Source: Dactylonectria macrodidyma
Taxonomy: Eukaryota > Ascomycota > Sordariomycetes > Hypocreales > Nectriaceae
Assembly: GCA_020744425.1 (NCBI GenBank)
Contig: JAGMUV010000038.1
Coordinates: 434,001 to 498,000, forward strand
Direction: 5' to 3'
DNA: 64,000 nucleotides
The position numbers and the translations under genes were made by a program. Positions 21,820-33,132 of the stretch are shown here, piece after piece. How positions within the stretch are numbered: position 1 is the first letter of the stretch; every line of letters begins with the position of its first letter. The notes beneath the pieces are model-generated. The model did not search any database, was not told the DNA's origin, and was given only the letters and a program-made list of their open reading frames with translations.

Positions 21820-23708
21820 ATGTCTGGGGGTGTGCTAGAAATTCCGGCCTTCGTCATCGGAGTTGCGGGGCTCTTCACTTCCTGCGTCGAGGCCTTCGCC
21901 TACTTCAAGCTCTACCAGCATGCGACCAGGGAAATCGAGGTTGTCTTGCTGAAGCTCGACACCGAAAAGGCGCGGCTCCTGATATGGGGCGACAATGTCG
22001 GCATCTTTTCCGCGACCCAGCGCAACCCACATCTGCTAGACCAACGAGTGGCAGACGTCATCGAGCGGATACTTGAACAGATACAGGACCTCCTCACCGA
22101 TTCGGACAAGCTGCGGACCACCTACGGAGTGCGGACCCTAGACTCGCCGCTTGCTAGGGCGGTCGACTACATTAGCTCCAAGAGCCTTTCTGTATTCAGG
22201 ACCTCGGCGAGTCGGTTCTTGACGCGAAATGCGGCTAGGCTGAACGGCTTCACCCGTGGCAGCACGGCCGCTAGGACCAGATGGGCTATTCACGAGAGGG
22301 AGAAGTTCCAAGAGCTCGTCATCGACCTAAGTCATTTTGTGGACCGCCTGTTCGAGCTGATTGATATCGGCCGAGCGACCCAAGACCGAATAATCATCGA
22401 GGACATAGAATCCATCCTCGACATCTCCCGCCTGGATATCGTCGAGGAAGCCACGGAAAACTATCCCGCTTACTCCAAGGCTGCGAGGTCTGCCAAAGCT
22501 TTGACTGAAGCCGGGACACTTGATCGCAGGACCGTCGAGGAGCACATACGAGACGTGGAGGATATCCGAGGTTTACATCCCGAGACGGGAGATCCCAACC
22601 CCAACGCATCAGGTACGGCCTCATGGCGACAACAAGCCGAATGAATTCCCCATACTTCGTAAGTAGGCTACGCGCTAATTGCCACAAAGATTCGTTTCTG
22701 TGGGAAATACAAGTTAGGATGAACGAAAAACAACGTTTAAGTGCGTACTTCGTGTTCACGAACCCATGCCGCAAGCAGAGGTCCGACCAACCCTGCGATC
22801 TTCGAGTGCTTGGCCGCCAGGTCAATGACAACGAAACCGTACAGCCTCCAGGAAGGCTTACCTGGGATTTGTCCTCCGGTGAGAGTGTGCGGCGAAACAC
22901 CCTCGGGGACTTGGTGTACCGCGCAATCGGTGTCCGCCAAGCGATTCGTGATCAAGAATTCAACCTCCTGGGCGATCTGTTGAAGCTCGGAACGACGTTC
23001 ACAGAGCCAACCGCTGAGCAACAAGCATTCATTGATGCCGAACTCCCTATTGTTGACGTTTTCATCTACTGCGCACCGTGTGTGTGCCTTATCCATACGG
23101 CACTCTCAATCTGCAGGAAACTTCAGTCACCATATGTCGGGGCGCATCTTCGACCTGACGACCGACTGGTGTCTAGCTGTTGCAGAACGGTTGACCGAAG
23201 TTTGGGCGTGAGAAGTGTTTGTGAATGGGTCAGAGACTGGGAAGCCTCTTCGACGCACGCACGAGCCAACTTGCTGGGTTCACACCTGGATATCGTCTGG
23301 CTCGATCGGCGTCTGGAACACCTTGACTACGAAGAACCGTACGACTACCGGGAGCCCTGGGCCCTCAACAATCGGTTTCTAATCCTTGGTGAGGTAGATT
23401 CTGTAGCTCACATGGTCCAAGGGGCACCAGGGCGGATGCCCAGGGCAACCGATATTTGGCAGGTAACGTGGCATCCAACTCCCAGTCGCAGCTTCTTCTG
23501 CCGCTTCATCGAGTCCAGGCCCTCAGGACGGCTGGTTCCAGCCACAGAGGTGCAGGACAGTAATGCTTCGACACCGACAATGCCGCTCTACCCTGCAAGC
23601 GTCCTACCACCGGCTTTAGGGGTCCGGAGACCTGCGAGTCCGCCCTCATCCGCCTCGGAAAGCAAAACGACGGAGGTATGTGACGGAGCACCCGACCGTA
23701 GGAAATGA
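21820..23708 (+). CDS. HeLo-domain protein (HET-S/LopB-like N-terminus)
   Basis: Residues about 1-230 match the HeLo (prion-inhibition and propagation, PF14479) domain: hydrophobic N-terminus EIPAFVIGVAGLF, then EVVLLKLDTEKARLLIWG and repeated amphipathic helices. In HET-S the HeLo domain inserts in membranes and causes incompatibility-type cell death. The ATG at 21820 fits the family better than the upstream GTG. Read straight through, the frame ends at 22644. A 77-nt GT...AAAG intron (22613-22689, with a CTAAT branch site) would instead join the domain to a further 340 codons ending at 23708, about 603 aa. I do not recognise that C-terminal part. An acidic tail in another frame ends at 23757, so the 3' model is uncertain. 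No prion-forming repeats are evident. Confidence 0.7.
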
Positions 23709-24361
23709 TAACGAAGGTGGTAGCGCAAGCAGCGATGACGCTGATATGGAGATCTAGGAACTCTTTTTCTAATGTGGCTATCTGAGAATCTGGGTCTGGG
23801 TCTGGGTCTGAGGATCTAACGATCTGCCTATAGAGTCTGGTTATCTGTCTTAGCCTCCAAGGTAGACTCGCTAATAACGTACATGACAACGTATATTATG
23901 ACTGATTATCCTGAATCTTGTGTTCGATGGCGAGGGCGTGCTGCGACGCGAGTCGAGCCGGGTGCTCCTCGGCGAGCGGTCTCCCGCGAACGGCGACCAC
24001 ATGCTCCAGTAGGCCACCGCCTCTACTCCACCTTCATCAACTTGAAAACGACGAGATATCGCAAGACGCCTTCCGGTCAGGTAACGATATCGGGTCGCCC
24101 GTAAGCACCTCACGTTTAAAACACTCATTTGACGATAAATGCGCTATATTTGGGCTTAAGCGCAACCCCGTGTTAGTCATAAACTGTTGGAAGGATTGAG
24201 GGTTCCCCCTCGACTTCATGCAGCGCTGACTTCAATTCAAAAAGCAATGTTAGCAATGTTAGCAATGTTAGAGCAATGTTAGCAATGTTGGGCTTCGGGT
24301 TGCGGGTTGGCACGTGTGTTCCGAAACGGTAGGAAACATAATTAACTCTACTAAAAATCAG
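23709..24361. other. Intergenic with inverted AACATTGCT array
   Basis: 24243-24290 holds AGCAATGTT units followed by a TTGGGCTTCGGGTT block that matches, inverted, the flank at 20840-20856. A short GGTCTG tandem lies near 23795. No gene recognised. Confidence 0.55.
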
Positions 24362-25185
24362 GCTATCTCCGCCCTTGTAACCGACGTGATGTAATCGCTT
24401 CTGACTTCCATCTATGTCGCTAGATTCGGCTCGCACCCTCAAATATACTTCCTACCACCATTGCTCACTATTGACTTCTACGTCTTGGGGAAATGTTCAC
24501 TCCTGCCACTGTTTGCACCAGTTATCTCCGGGAATGGCCTGATTCTCGGTATCGTACATGCGATAGATGTCGGTCTCGAACACGACCCTACCACTGGATT
24601 CGACGGCAACCTGACGTTCCTGAGAACACCATCCCTTCAATTCTTCCACCCAACTTCGATCCGTTTCACAATTCTATAAACCTGACGCTTCTAACGGGAG
24701 GTCCTTTATCGGGGAATCCTCCGCCGAACTGTGTGAAACTTGCTGTGGGCTTGTTAGAAGAATCTTCCCAGCCCAGCACAGCAGAACCACTTCTACATCC
24801 TCTTTCCCTCTTTATCTCGAAGACTTGCTTCAACAAAGGGATCAAGGTACTAAGATCCCTTTTCAAGGCCTTTTCCTCTACACACCGGGGATGCCTGGGG
24901 TAATTCTTGCTAACATCTGCACCCTTCTTGGACATGTCAATGGCACACGTGGCATTCCTTCAGGTATCGTTATTGACCCATCAGGTGTGCCTTCCCACGA
25001 CCGATTACACGACATGCAGTTACACTAACAATGGACAGCGGACTTTTTCGAGATTGATGAGCTGTTCATCTTATGTACTAAACCGCCAGCCTGTGTTCTA
25101 TTCCGCCAAGAGAATCCGAAGCACCTTGGCTTTGAACATCTCCAGGCTAACGGCTTCCCTGTTTTCCCTACCGGTACAGAACGGT
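24362..25185 (+). mobile_element. Helitron fragment, copy 3: 5' end joined to helicase piece
   Basis: 24362-24763 matches the 5' end and N-terminal coding start of the minus-strand Helitron at 45430-45822 (cysteine block YRTCDRCRSRTRPYHWIRR). At about 24763 it jumps to a PIF1-like segment (YTPGMPGVILANICTLLG, then after a probable intron at about 24983-25037, ADFFEIDELFILCTKPPACV). Rep and most helicase motifs are absent. This is a deletion derivative or a recombinant of two elements. Confidence 0.7.
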
Positions 25186-25189
25186 GGAA

Positions 25190-26321
25190 TACAATGCGTT
25201 ATCGCCGAGCCGGATGGACTGCCCCAGGCCCTGACTTTATCTGGTCACTTGACGCCTACGATAAACTTAAGGCTTGGGGGTTTGAGATTTATGCTTCAAT
25301 TGACGCTTACACACGGTTCATTACGTGGTTCTGCGTTGGCATATCATCCGGTACGTCAAGAAGTGTTATTGGCCAATATCTCAGCGTCCTTTCACAACGA
25401 AAAACTATGCCCAATCTCGTCCGTTCAGACCGAGGCCGAGAAACTATCCTTATGGCCGGAGCTCATTTCTACCTTTCGCAGCAACGCGTGCGCGTACGAG
25501 CTGGTTCTACGGCAGGAGCACCCATAATGAGAAGATTGAGAGTTGGTGGCACCGGCTGAATCAAGGCAGGGCTAAGTTCTGGCGAGTACGTGTCATAATA
25601 TCTCTCTTATTGACCTCGTACTAATACAGACCTAGGAGTACTTCTCCGAGCTAACAGGGCGTGGGTATTTCACGAACGACTCCCTACCTGACCGTATTGC
25701 AATGCTATATATTTTTATGCCATTGATTCGTACGGAGTTCTCCGAGTTCGTACTTCTGTGGAATTCGCATTATATTCGGAAAGAGAGCAATAGGCCGCAT
25801 GTGGTTCCAGAGCAGCCATGGGTCCTCTACTTCCAGCCCGAAGCACGACAAGTTGAGAGCTTTGCTGAGTTATCCCCCAGGAACGGCTTGATACGCTTTT
25901 GAATCTCTACGCACAGGATCATATTGACCTTGATGCGTGCTTGCCAGAAGACACGCTGGCTGTTTTTGAGCATATCTTAGAGGGTCGGCAAGACGAACCA
26001 GAGGACCCGCCTGAGCAACCGCAACTCTCAACCTATCTATTCCTACGGAACACTCTACAGCAATATATCACAAGCCAGGAAACCCCAGCCGTTGGGCTAT
26101 TGCAGACGCCTACGGGCGGCCTTGACCGCGTACGGTATCACTTAGCGGAGTACGATATTGATATGGATACTGTTTTTGACCAAATTGACGGGGAATATCA
26201 TAACGACGAGGAAGGCAAAATAGAGAACAAAACACATAATCGATCCAGGCAATTCAGCCACAAACTAATCCATATTCTTCTTCTTCCCCCTAGTAGTGCG
26301 AACAGGGAGCCTCCTCTCTAG
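25190..26321 (+). pseudogene. Integrase-core (rve-like DDE) transposase remnant
   Basis: Reads FIWSLDAYDKL, then IDAYTRFITWFCVGIS, VRSDRGRETILMAGAHF and, after a one-base shift near 25482, WFYGRSTHNEKIESWW. These fit an integrase-type D...D...E core: Asp in SLDAY, Asp in RSDRG, Glu in KIESWW. A likely intron near 25587-25629 leads to EYFSELTGRGYFTND and RTEFSEFVLLWN, preceded by an in-frame TAG. Another shift near 25890 leads to the C-terminal part (LLNLYAQDHIDLDACLPEDT). Several frame breaks make it inactive. The exact transposon family is not clear to me. Confidence 0.65.
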
Positions 26322-26598
26322 CGGTTCGCCGGCTATAGCTGTCTGCTCGGTATCACTTACGAAAGGATCACTCAATACAGCATCATCAGTAGCCGTATCC
26401 ACAATAACTTCGGAGTAAATCTCATCCTTGATTTCGGTCTTAGCAGGGCTTTCAGATTCCTCCTTAAACGTCGCCAAAGATCCAGTTGCTGCCCCGGATT
26501 CCTCCTTAATAGTCGATACGCGCTCTGACTTGGTCGTACGGGAGACCTTCCGCTTTGGGGGGCTTAGCGATCTCTCCGACTCTAAATCATCCGAGGGC
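26322..26598. other. Short intergenic stretch
   Basis: An acidic frame on the minus strand (26265-26477) overlaps the integrase tail and has no recognised domain. Nothing supported. Confidence 0.35.
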
Positions 26599-26735
26599 AG
26601 GGATCACGATCATCGTGAACTTGTTCACGATGAGAGTGAACGACCACAACTAGCATCAGGCAGCAGCTTGCTGCCTATGATATCGGCAGATTGAACATAG
26701 GTATAAGAGGCCAACCATCGTCGCTCCCTTAGATA
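26599..26735 (+). repeat. LTR-like segment with TATA box, copy 1
   Basis: Matches 63469-63602 in inverted orientation: a CATCGTGAAC/GTTCACGATG palindrome, GATATCGGCAGATTGAACAT and TATAAGAGGCC. The promoter-like layout suggests part of a retroelement LTR whose ends I cannot fix. Confidence 0.5.
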
Positions 26736-26946
26736 GAAGAAAACAGCGAAAATACAATCTCTTCGGACCACACTCTTCGTTGCACAACTCGTCTCGTGAG
26801 AAACTTCCTCTCTACAATCTCCGCCCAATCGCTCGCATTGCCCCATGCTCTTCCCGCATGTTGTCCGGCTCCAAAAATGGGACAGACCCCACTTTCAGTC
26901 CTGAAGAAGTTGACCTGCCGAGGTTTACGGTTGACTGTAGCTCAAT

Positions 26947-27122
26947 TGTCACGAGCTCTTATTCTGTGAGGCGTCTGATTGGGTGTGTGTTTATTCTGAG
27001 TTTCCTCAAGTCCCCGCTCTGGGTCCCTATACATCCTTTTATGCAGAAGTAGCTAGAAGGATATTGCTATGGCCGTCACACGCCATGTACACGCCCTGCT
27101 ACCCAAAATACACATCGTGACA
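26947..27122 (+). mobile_element. Small solo LTR (176 bp), TSD TCAAT
   Basis: TGTCACGAGC...ATCGTGACA with inverted ends; flanked by TCAAT at 26942-26946 and 27123-27127. It is the complete version of the interrupted copy at 18077. Confidence 0.9.
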
Positions 27123-27127
27123 TCAAT

Positions 27128-27243
27128 TGTCACGAGCTCTTATTGTGTGAGTCGTCTGATTGGGTGTGTGTATGTTCTTGCTTTCGTCAAGTCCCCGCTC
27201 TGAGTCCCTGTACATGCTTTATGCTAAAGTAGCTAGAAGGATA
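27128..27243 (+). mobile_element. Truncated small LTR directly after the previous one
   Basis: Starts with the same TGTCACGAGCTC immediately after the TCAAT duplication and follows the family to CTAGAAGGATA, then loses similarity. The last 55-60 bp are missing. Confidence 0.85.
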
Positions 27244-28511
27244 ACGTACATGATAAGCAGAACTTATCGCCGTTCCAGCGCATGGACCATCACATGAAGC
27301 TGGTAGCACGACGAAGTGTAAAATGGGAATTAGAGACTCTGAAAGCTTGATTTTGTCGAGAAAAAGACCTCAGATGACTCTAGTCATCACTATATTCGAC
27401 TTTATCATGTTTTGAGGTTGAAAACAGGCCGGAATACATCTTTTTTAGACATGTGATTTACGCGACCCTTAACAACTCTCTTCTCAACGTCCACTGAAAT
27501 CCGAACCCGATTTCCATGACCTATAGTCTCAGTAAATTGGCTCATAGTATTACCAGGCCCTATGCCACTGTATTGCGAGAATACTACGATGGAGAGGAAA
27601 GAGAGAAGGGCAAGGCGCGTAGACGCGTAGACGCGTATGAAAATTAGTCCCTGTGGCCTGCCCCGTGCGCCCTAGTTACGTATTGTTGCATCTAGCAGAT
27701 GGAAATGATCATATGTGTGAGAAGCTCTTGATATTCTTGCTATCTAATGAGGGTCTTTGGGTCAGTCTTATAGACGATGAACATGATGATGACCTCGGAT
27801 GACCTCGGACAGCCGAGAGGCCCCGGGTGCTTCGGGGTCTTTGGCTTTATCTAGCTATTGACCTGAATGGAAGGAAAACTAGGTTGCTGACGAGGCCACT
27901 GACGAGGCCGCTGACGAGGCAGGTGGCGATGGACGCCTATGATGATGAAGGAAAAGCTTCACTTCTGCAATAGCCGTTGAAATCCGATATCCCGATACAT
28001 GTGACAGATATAGATGTGATAGATTTTAAGAGGGAATTCTTACTTGACTGGCCTGTCTATTACTGTGTTTAGTATAAATGCGACTTAAACCACTTGGGCT
28101 TTTTAAAATTATATGTCCTTGGAGAAGAAGATGCAGAAGAAGACTTTATGTTTTTGTGGCCTGACTTTTCCCAAATTCCATAGGATAAACTATCACTAGC
28201 ACAGATAGAGGCTTTTCTCAATAAATGGATTGATGATCCCCCGGAGCTTCCATTTACAACCCTTGAAAAGACCGTCTTTTATAAGGAAATCGAACACAAC
28301 AGATGGCATCCCGATACAGGGATATCCTAGGTTTAATGAGGGGTCAAGATGACGATCTCTAGTCATCTTACTAATAACATCATAGTAGCCGGGCTATTCA
28401 ATCTATCCGGCGGGGCAATTTGAAGCCGTAATAAGGAAGGAAAGCTGATACCTTTGATCCGTCTCAATCCGCTGATATCCGTAGCTGTGCGACACTGCAC
28501 AGGTCAACGTT
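27244..28511. other. Intergenic, nothing recognised
   Basis: A short CTGACGAGGCC tandem lies near 27890-27915; 28000-28330 is AT-rich without a supported frame. 28395-28511 is the 3' side of the hydrolase gene. Confidence 0.4.
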
Positions 28512-29985
28512 TCATCTCCTCATTGCTCGTCCGCCAGCGCATGCGAGCAACCTGGAACGATTTCCATACTCATAGTCCATTCTGAGGCTGTATTGGGTCC
28601 CGAACAGGTGACCGACCCAGTCTTTGTCACGGTTGATGAAGACAGACGACCTGTCGTGTATGTAGCCAGCTCTGCGTAGGACTTCTTCCTGGTTAGTCCT
28701 CAGCACCCCGAGCTTTGCTACGAAATCCCACTCATTCGCAAAATGCTCGGTGAGGTTGACGCGCTCACAGAGAGGGGTAGGGGTCCCGTTTCCCTGGGCA
28801 TCCGTGCCCATCCAGTCGACGCTCGGGTTCCCGAACGTGAAGACTCTCAGTCGATCCGCCATCGCTTCCCGATGCCGGTCTTCCCTCACGAATTCTTGCA
28901 ACACATGCCTCAACAAGAGGCAGCCCTGAGAGTAGGCGATCATCACGATGAAGCCATCGGACCCCCTATCCTGAAGCGCGGCGGACAATTCATGCCTCAG
29001 AATGTTCTGGGCCACTGTGCTGCTCTGTGTCCTTTGAATGAGAGGGTTTTGTTTCCCATTGATATCCCTCTCCCCTGCACATTCGACCAGGTCCCAGAGT
29101 ATGCCGTCGCTCCTGTTGAAAACGCCCTGGATGTCCCTTTGATATGTGTCCCGCAGCTTTTCGCAGTACAACTGAAGCCAGAAGTACTCTCCACCAATCC
29201 CATTAACGAAAAGCCACTTTTCGCCATGGTTGGTGGAGCCACCCAACGAGCCGGCCGGGGCAGTGACCGTGAGCGTTGCTGGAATTAAAGAGTCTCCATT
29301 GTGGTCAAGGTCGCTCCTCAGTTCCGTATTCATAACGAGCTGCTCGAGTGATTTTCCTTCCTTACCCATCAAGAGAATGTGGGAGAGCGATGCGGCTAGG
29401 CGTTGCAGTTGGCAGATCACAGCATGCCTGTTCATCAACTTCCTCAGGTCCAACTCGTTGTAGTCTCGGTAGCTAGCGTGCGAATTTTGGCTCATCGGGC
29501 TGCCAAGCGCCGTATCATAGAGCTTTGCTGGTTCCAGTAGGTTGATCAGAAAGAGGGCCAAATCAGACTTATGGTCCAGTATGAATGCCAGAGTCTCCGT
29601 ATTGGCCTCGTTGGTGAATATTTCTCTCCATATAAGGAGCGCCTGCTCAAAGTCCGTCTGGCCCATCACCACAAGGGTGCGCCTCAAGGCTTCGAAGACC
29701 ACTCCCTTCACAATATCGCCCGCTGCTTTGCAGTAGATTTGGCTTGCCGCCTCCAGGATGGTGTTCGCCTCCGGCTGGTCGATCGCTTCCAGAAAATGCT
29801 TCGTTGCTTCGGAAAGAAATTCCCCACGCGCTTCTTTCTTCGCCATGCGGAGAATCTTTCTGGCAATCGCCAGGTTCTCGTTCGGATCAGACACGAACCT
29901 GTAGATGATGCCACCGGCCGCCGTACTAGCCCAGGAGACTCCTCCAAAGAATCCTCCAACCGCTCCTCCAACCACGGGCAACCGA
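28512..29985 (-). CDS. alpha/beta-hydrolase-like protein, 5' end cut by a LINE
   Basis: A long minus-strand frame whose C-terminal half looks like a lipase-type alpha/beta hydrolase. It has a KWLFVNGIGGEYFWLQLYC strand-loop (oxyanion region) and MIAYSQGCLLLRHVLQ, a nucleophile elbow in which Ser sits in AxSxG form instead of GxSxG, followed by RVFTFGNPSVDW and a possible catalytic His near DWVGHLFG. The N-terminal half is helical (ARKILRMAKKEARGEFLSEA) after a small glycine-rich hydrophobic segment. The frame runs on to 30125 only because the antisense of an inserted LINE 3' end happens to be open; its ATG is not the original start. The first internal Met is in RMAKKEARG (about 29847). Substrate unknown. 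It is probably partial or chimeric. Confidence 0.6.
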
Positions 29986-30486
29986 GACGATGGAACATTT
30001 TCTCTTTCGCTGCACCAAGTGGGATGCACAGCGCGAAGGCATGCGGCGAATCGGACAAAGCGAGATGGGAAACCTCTCATTCTTTCTGGGAGGAAAGTCG
30101 GCGTTGGACGGACCGAGATGGTCACCTAACCTACAGGCGGTGCAAGCAACGATCAAATTCGCGATGGAGACGGGAAGACTAGGAGCAAGGGAGGAGAATT
30201 GAACACATTAACAACCAGAACCGGGAAACCCTAACACAACACAGCCTCATTTTGACAGACCACGTTTCAGCTGCTGAGGATAGGATGCTGAACACTTGGA
30301 GAATCGACCTTCAAGCAGGCCTGTCAGACGGAGTCAAGCGAGGCCAAAAGAAAGCGATTCAGGGAGAGAAAGTGGGGCTTTACTTTGTGGTCAGGATTGA
30401 AGTGGCAGAAATGTAAATAGCATAGCGTGTTCCATGGCCCTATGAGATCCGTTCTCCCGGACGTAATAAATCTACTACTACTACTA
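29985..30486 (+). mobile_element. 5'-truncated LINE (Tad-like) 3' end
   Basis: On the plus strand, 29990-30202 reads the C-terminal end of a Tad-type non-LTR reverse transcriptase (HFLFRCTKWDAQR, NLSFFLGGKSALDGPRWSP, AMETGRL). It is followed by a 3' UTR shared with 5747-5818 and 62969-63036 and a (CTA)n tail at 30472-30486. 5' truncation is normal for LINE insertion. Confidence 0.8.
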
Positions 30487-30590
30487 TGCGCCGTCAGGGG
30501 TACACCACACGCGTTCATGAATCCCCAGGACCGCGTTCGTGTCTCGTCTTTGCACCGTTTGAGGTATCTACGATCAGCAGCTTTGTGAAA

Positions 30591-33116
30591 ATGGCACAGA
30601 CAACTATCGATGAGTCTATCCTGGTTAAGGAGAACACTACAGCGCCAGGTCTACCCACGACAGACGCTGAAGAGTCGGTTCTTTGGGCTAAATTCCGCGG
30701 TTACTCCTGGTCGGAGAGATCGAGAGACCTTTCCTCGTGGGTTTGGCCCTTTGGCTTCGACATACAGAACGACAAGGAGAGACGACGGGTCTGCAAAACA
30801 TGTGTATTGAAGAGGAGGATACCAATTGCCAGCTATAAGGCCGAGGGCACCCAGAATATCGAACGTCACCTCGATGAGATCCACAAGATCCGTGACCCAA
30901 CGGGAAAGCGCAAACGACCCTTGAAGAAGGCGTATCCATCTGTTGCCGACCGCTTGTGTATGGATAGAGAAGACCCTCAGCAGCAAGCCATTGTCAACGC
31001 TTATGTCAAGCGTTTTGATCGAACCCAATTTCAGAAACTCGTCGTCAACTGGGTTGTCGAACGACAGCAATCCTTCAGAGAGGTAGAGAGCGAGAGTCTC
31101 CGAGCCATCTTCGAATACCTCAATCCCTCTATTTCAGTCCAGGATGCGCACATCAACCACGACACCGTTTGACACCAAATCACTAATGCTTATAATCAAC
31201 ATAAGCAGACGATTATCCATGCTCTTGCTCGCGCTCCCGGCCAGATTCATATCTCCTTCGATTGGTGGCGATCACGCAACCGCCATGCTCTATATGGGAT
31301 CTGCGCCTTCTTTCGAGATGAGAATAATCGGCCTATGAAAGTGGTCTTAGGTATCCCCGAGATTGCAGAACGACACTTTGGGGAGACGATTGGTGCTCAG
31401 ATCCTCAGCATTATTCACGAGTTCAAGATCGAAGAGAAAGTCGGCTATTTCTGCCTCGACAACGCAGCCAATAATGATACCGCCATGGAGACTATTGCCG
31501 ATGAGCTTGGCTTTGAGCCTAAAGCTCGCCGTGGGCGTTGCTTCGGCCATATTGTGAATCTCGTCGCTAAGACCCTTCTCTTTGGCAAAGGCTGCGAAGC
31601 ATTCGAGGCTGATCTGCAAGCCCAGAAGCTTGCTGAGGCTGAACATGAGTTGTGGATGAGGAAGGGCCCAGTTGGCAAGATCCATAACCTCGTTGTGTGG
31701 ATTCGTGGCAGCGACACGCTTACTCACCTACTACGCAAAATCCAACAGTATGCTAATGAGGTCAGCCAGAATCCAAAGATTAGGGCTCGTAAACCTCTCG
31801 ACCTCATTGTGGACAACGATACTCGATGGCTTTCGCAGCTTTTTATGATGCGCCGAGCCCGACTCCTTCGACCTTTCCTCGAGACCCTCCTCTTCGAGTA
31901 CAAACAACTATGGGAAAAAGAAAATCTAAGGAAGGACGGTACACAGAAGAAGGGCAAGAGGTTGCCATTATGCCTCGAAGAACAGAGTAGATTAACAGTC
32001 GCTGATTGGAACGTGATCGACGCCTTCATTGAACTACTTGAGCATTTCGAGAACACGATCCTTATTCTGGAAGGCGACGGGCAGGCTCGTGAGCGAGCAA
32101 GACACCATTTCAAGGAGTCCTACGGCAATATCGCTGATGTGTTGATGGCGTATGAATACCTTCTCTCTAACCTTGAAGAGGCAAAGGAGAAGATTGACCA
32201 GTACGCCGAACCAGAACACTTCCGAGTAAATGTTCAACTGGCTTGGGAGAAGCTCAACGAGTATTACGATAAGCTCGACGACACTCCGATGTACTACGCC
32301 GCCCTAGCCTTCCACCCCGCGTTTGGTTGGAATGTCGTCGAGCGTGAGTGGGATACTCGACCGGAATGGGTCCGAAACGCGAAGAAGATGGTTAAACAGG
32401 TGTGGGACGACTGCTACTCGAAACTTGAGATTACTCATATGAGCGGTGAGCCCGTTGCGAAGAGGAGGAAGACGTTCCATAATAAGTTCAGCCAGTTTAA
32501 GGAAGATAAGAGGCAGAAAGCCTTGATATCGCCATCAGCCAGCTCGGTAGGCGGCGAGTACGAGCGCTGGCTGCTGAGTACTTCAGAGGCTGACAGCGAG
32601 GTAAGTGACCCATATGAGTACTGGCATTCTAGGCGCAAGAAGTTCCCGAGGCTATCGATAATGGCCCTTGACTTCTTATCGATCCCACCGATGTCTGCTG
32701 AGTGCGAGAGGCTATTTTCGGCCGCTGGGCGCATGGTTGCCCCCATTCGGAGTCGACTGGAAGCCACGATGATTGGGATGGCTCAGTGTCTCCGATCTTG
32801 GCTGCGTTCTGGACTAGTTGACGAGCTCGAGAGCTTCTTGCTCGTCAATCCTGAAATCTCCAGGGGCAAGGACGTGAGCTATGCTGAAGAAGAGGAGGCA
32901 TGGTTAGCTGCAGAACGAGAGCACGAGAGTGACGAGACGGCCTGTGGGGAGAACGAGAAAGGATTGATCATGTATTGGTTGTCAGACGTTTGCTCCACCG
33001 GATGTCAATTCCACCCACTTCAACTCCACAGGGAGCTTCGGTTGATCAACTCCACACAGGTGATTCGGTGGGACGTCCACTCAATTCAATATGCCCTCGG
33101 TGGTGGATTGAATTGA
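30591..33116 (+). pseudogene. hAT transposase with a single nonsense codon
   Basis: Full-length hAT transposase frame from ATG 30591: N-terminal BED-like finger (CKTCVLKRR... HLDEIH), IHISFDWW, YFCLDNAANNDTAMETI, RRGRCFGHIVNLVAKTLLFG, VDNDTRWLSQLF and the C-terminal dimerisation block MSAECERLFSAAGRMV. One TGA at 31170-31172 breaks it; the frame is unchanged on both sides. The related intact gene at 38653 has CGA (Arg) at the aligned codon, so this is a simple C-to-T change. The right terminus is near 33132 (reverse complement CAAGGTGGCGATCAACTC) after subterminal TTGAATTGA repeats. No left TIR is visible: the LINE tail at 30486 sits close upstream. Confidence 0.88.
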
Positions 33117-33132
33117 GTTGATCGCCACCTTG

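Noticed and set aside
22394..22900. 168-aa minus-strand frame over the HeLo gene
   Set aside because: Overlaps the well supported HeLo coding sequence; no recognised motif.
24461..24679. 72-aa frame (MLTIDFYVLGKCSLL...) also found at 45478-45696
   Set aside because: Out-of-frame companion of the conserved Helitron N-terminal frame; duplicated only because the Helitron end is duplicated.
28743..29288. 181-aa plus-strand open frame
   Set aside because: Antisense shadow of the hydrolase-like gene, no domain.
29571..30182. 203-aa plus-strand open frame
   Set aside because: Shadow antisense to the hydrolase-like gene in its first part; only 29990-30202 in another frame is real LINE coding sequence.
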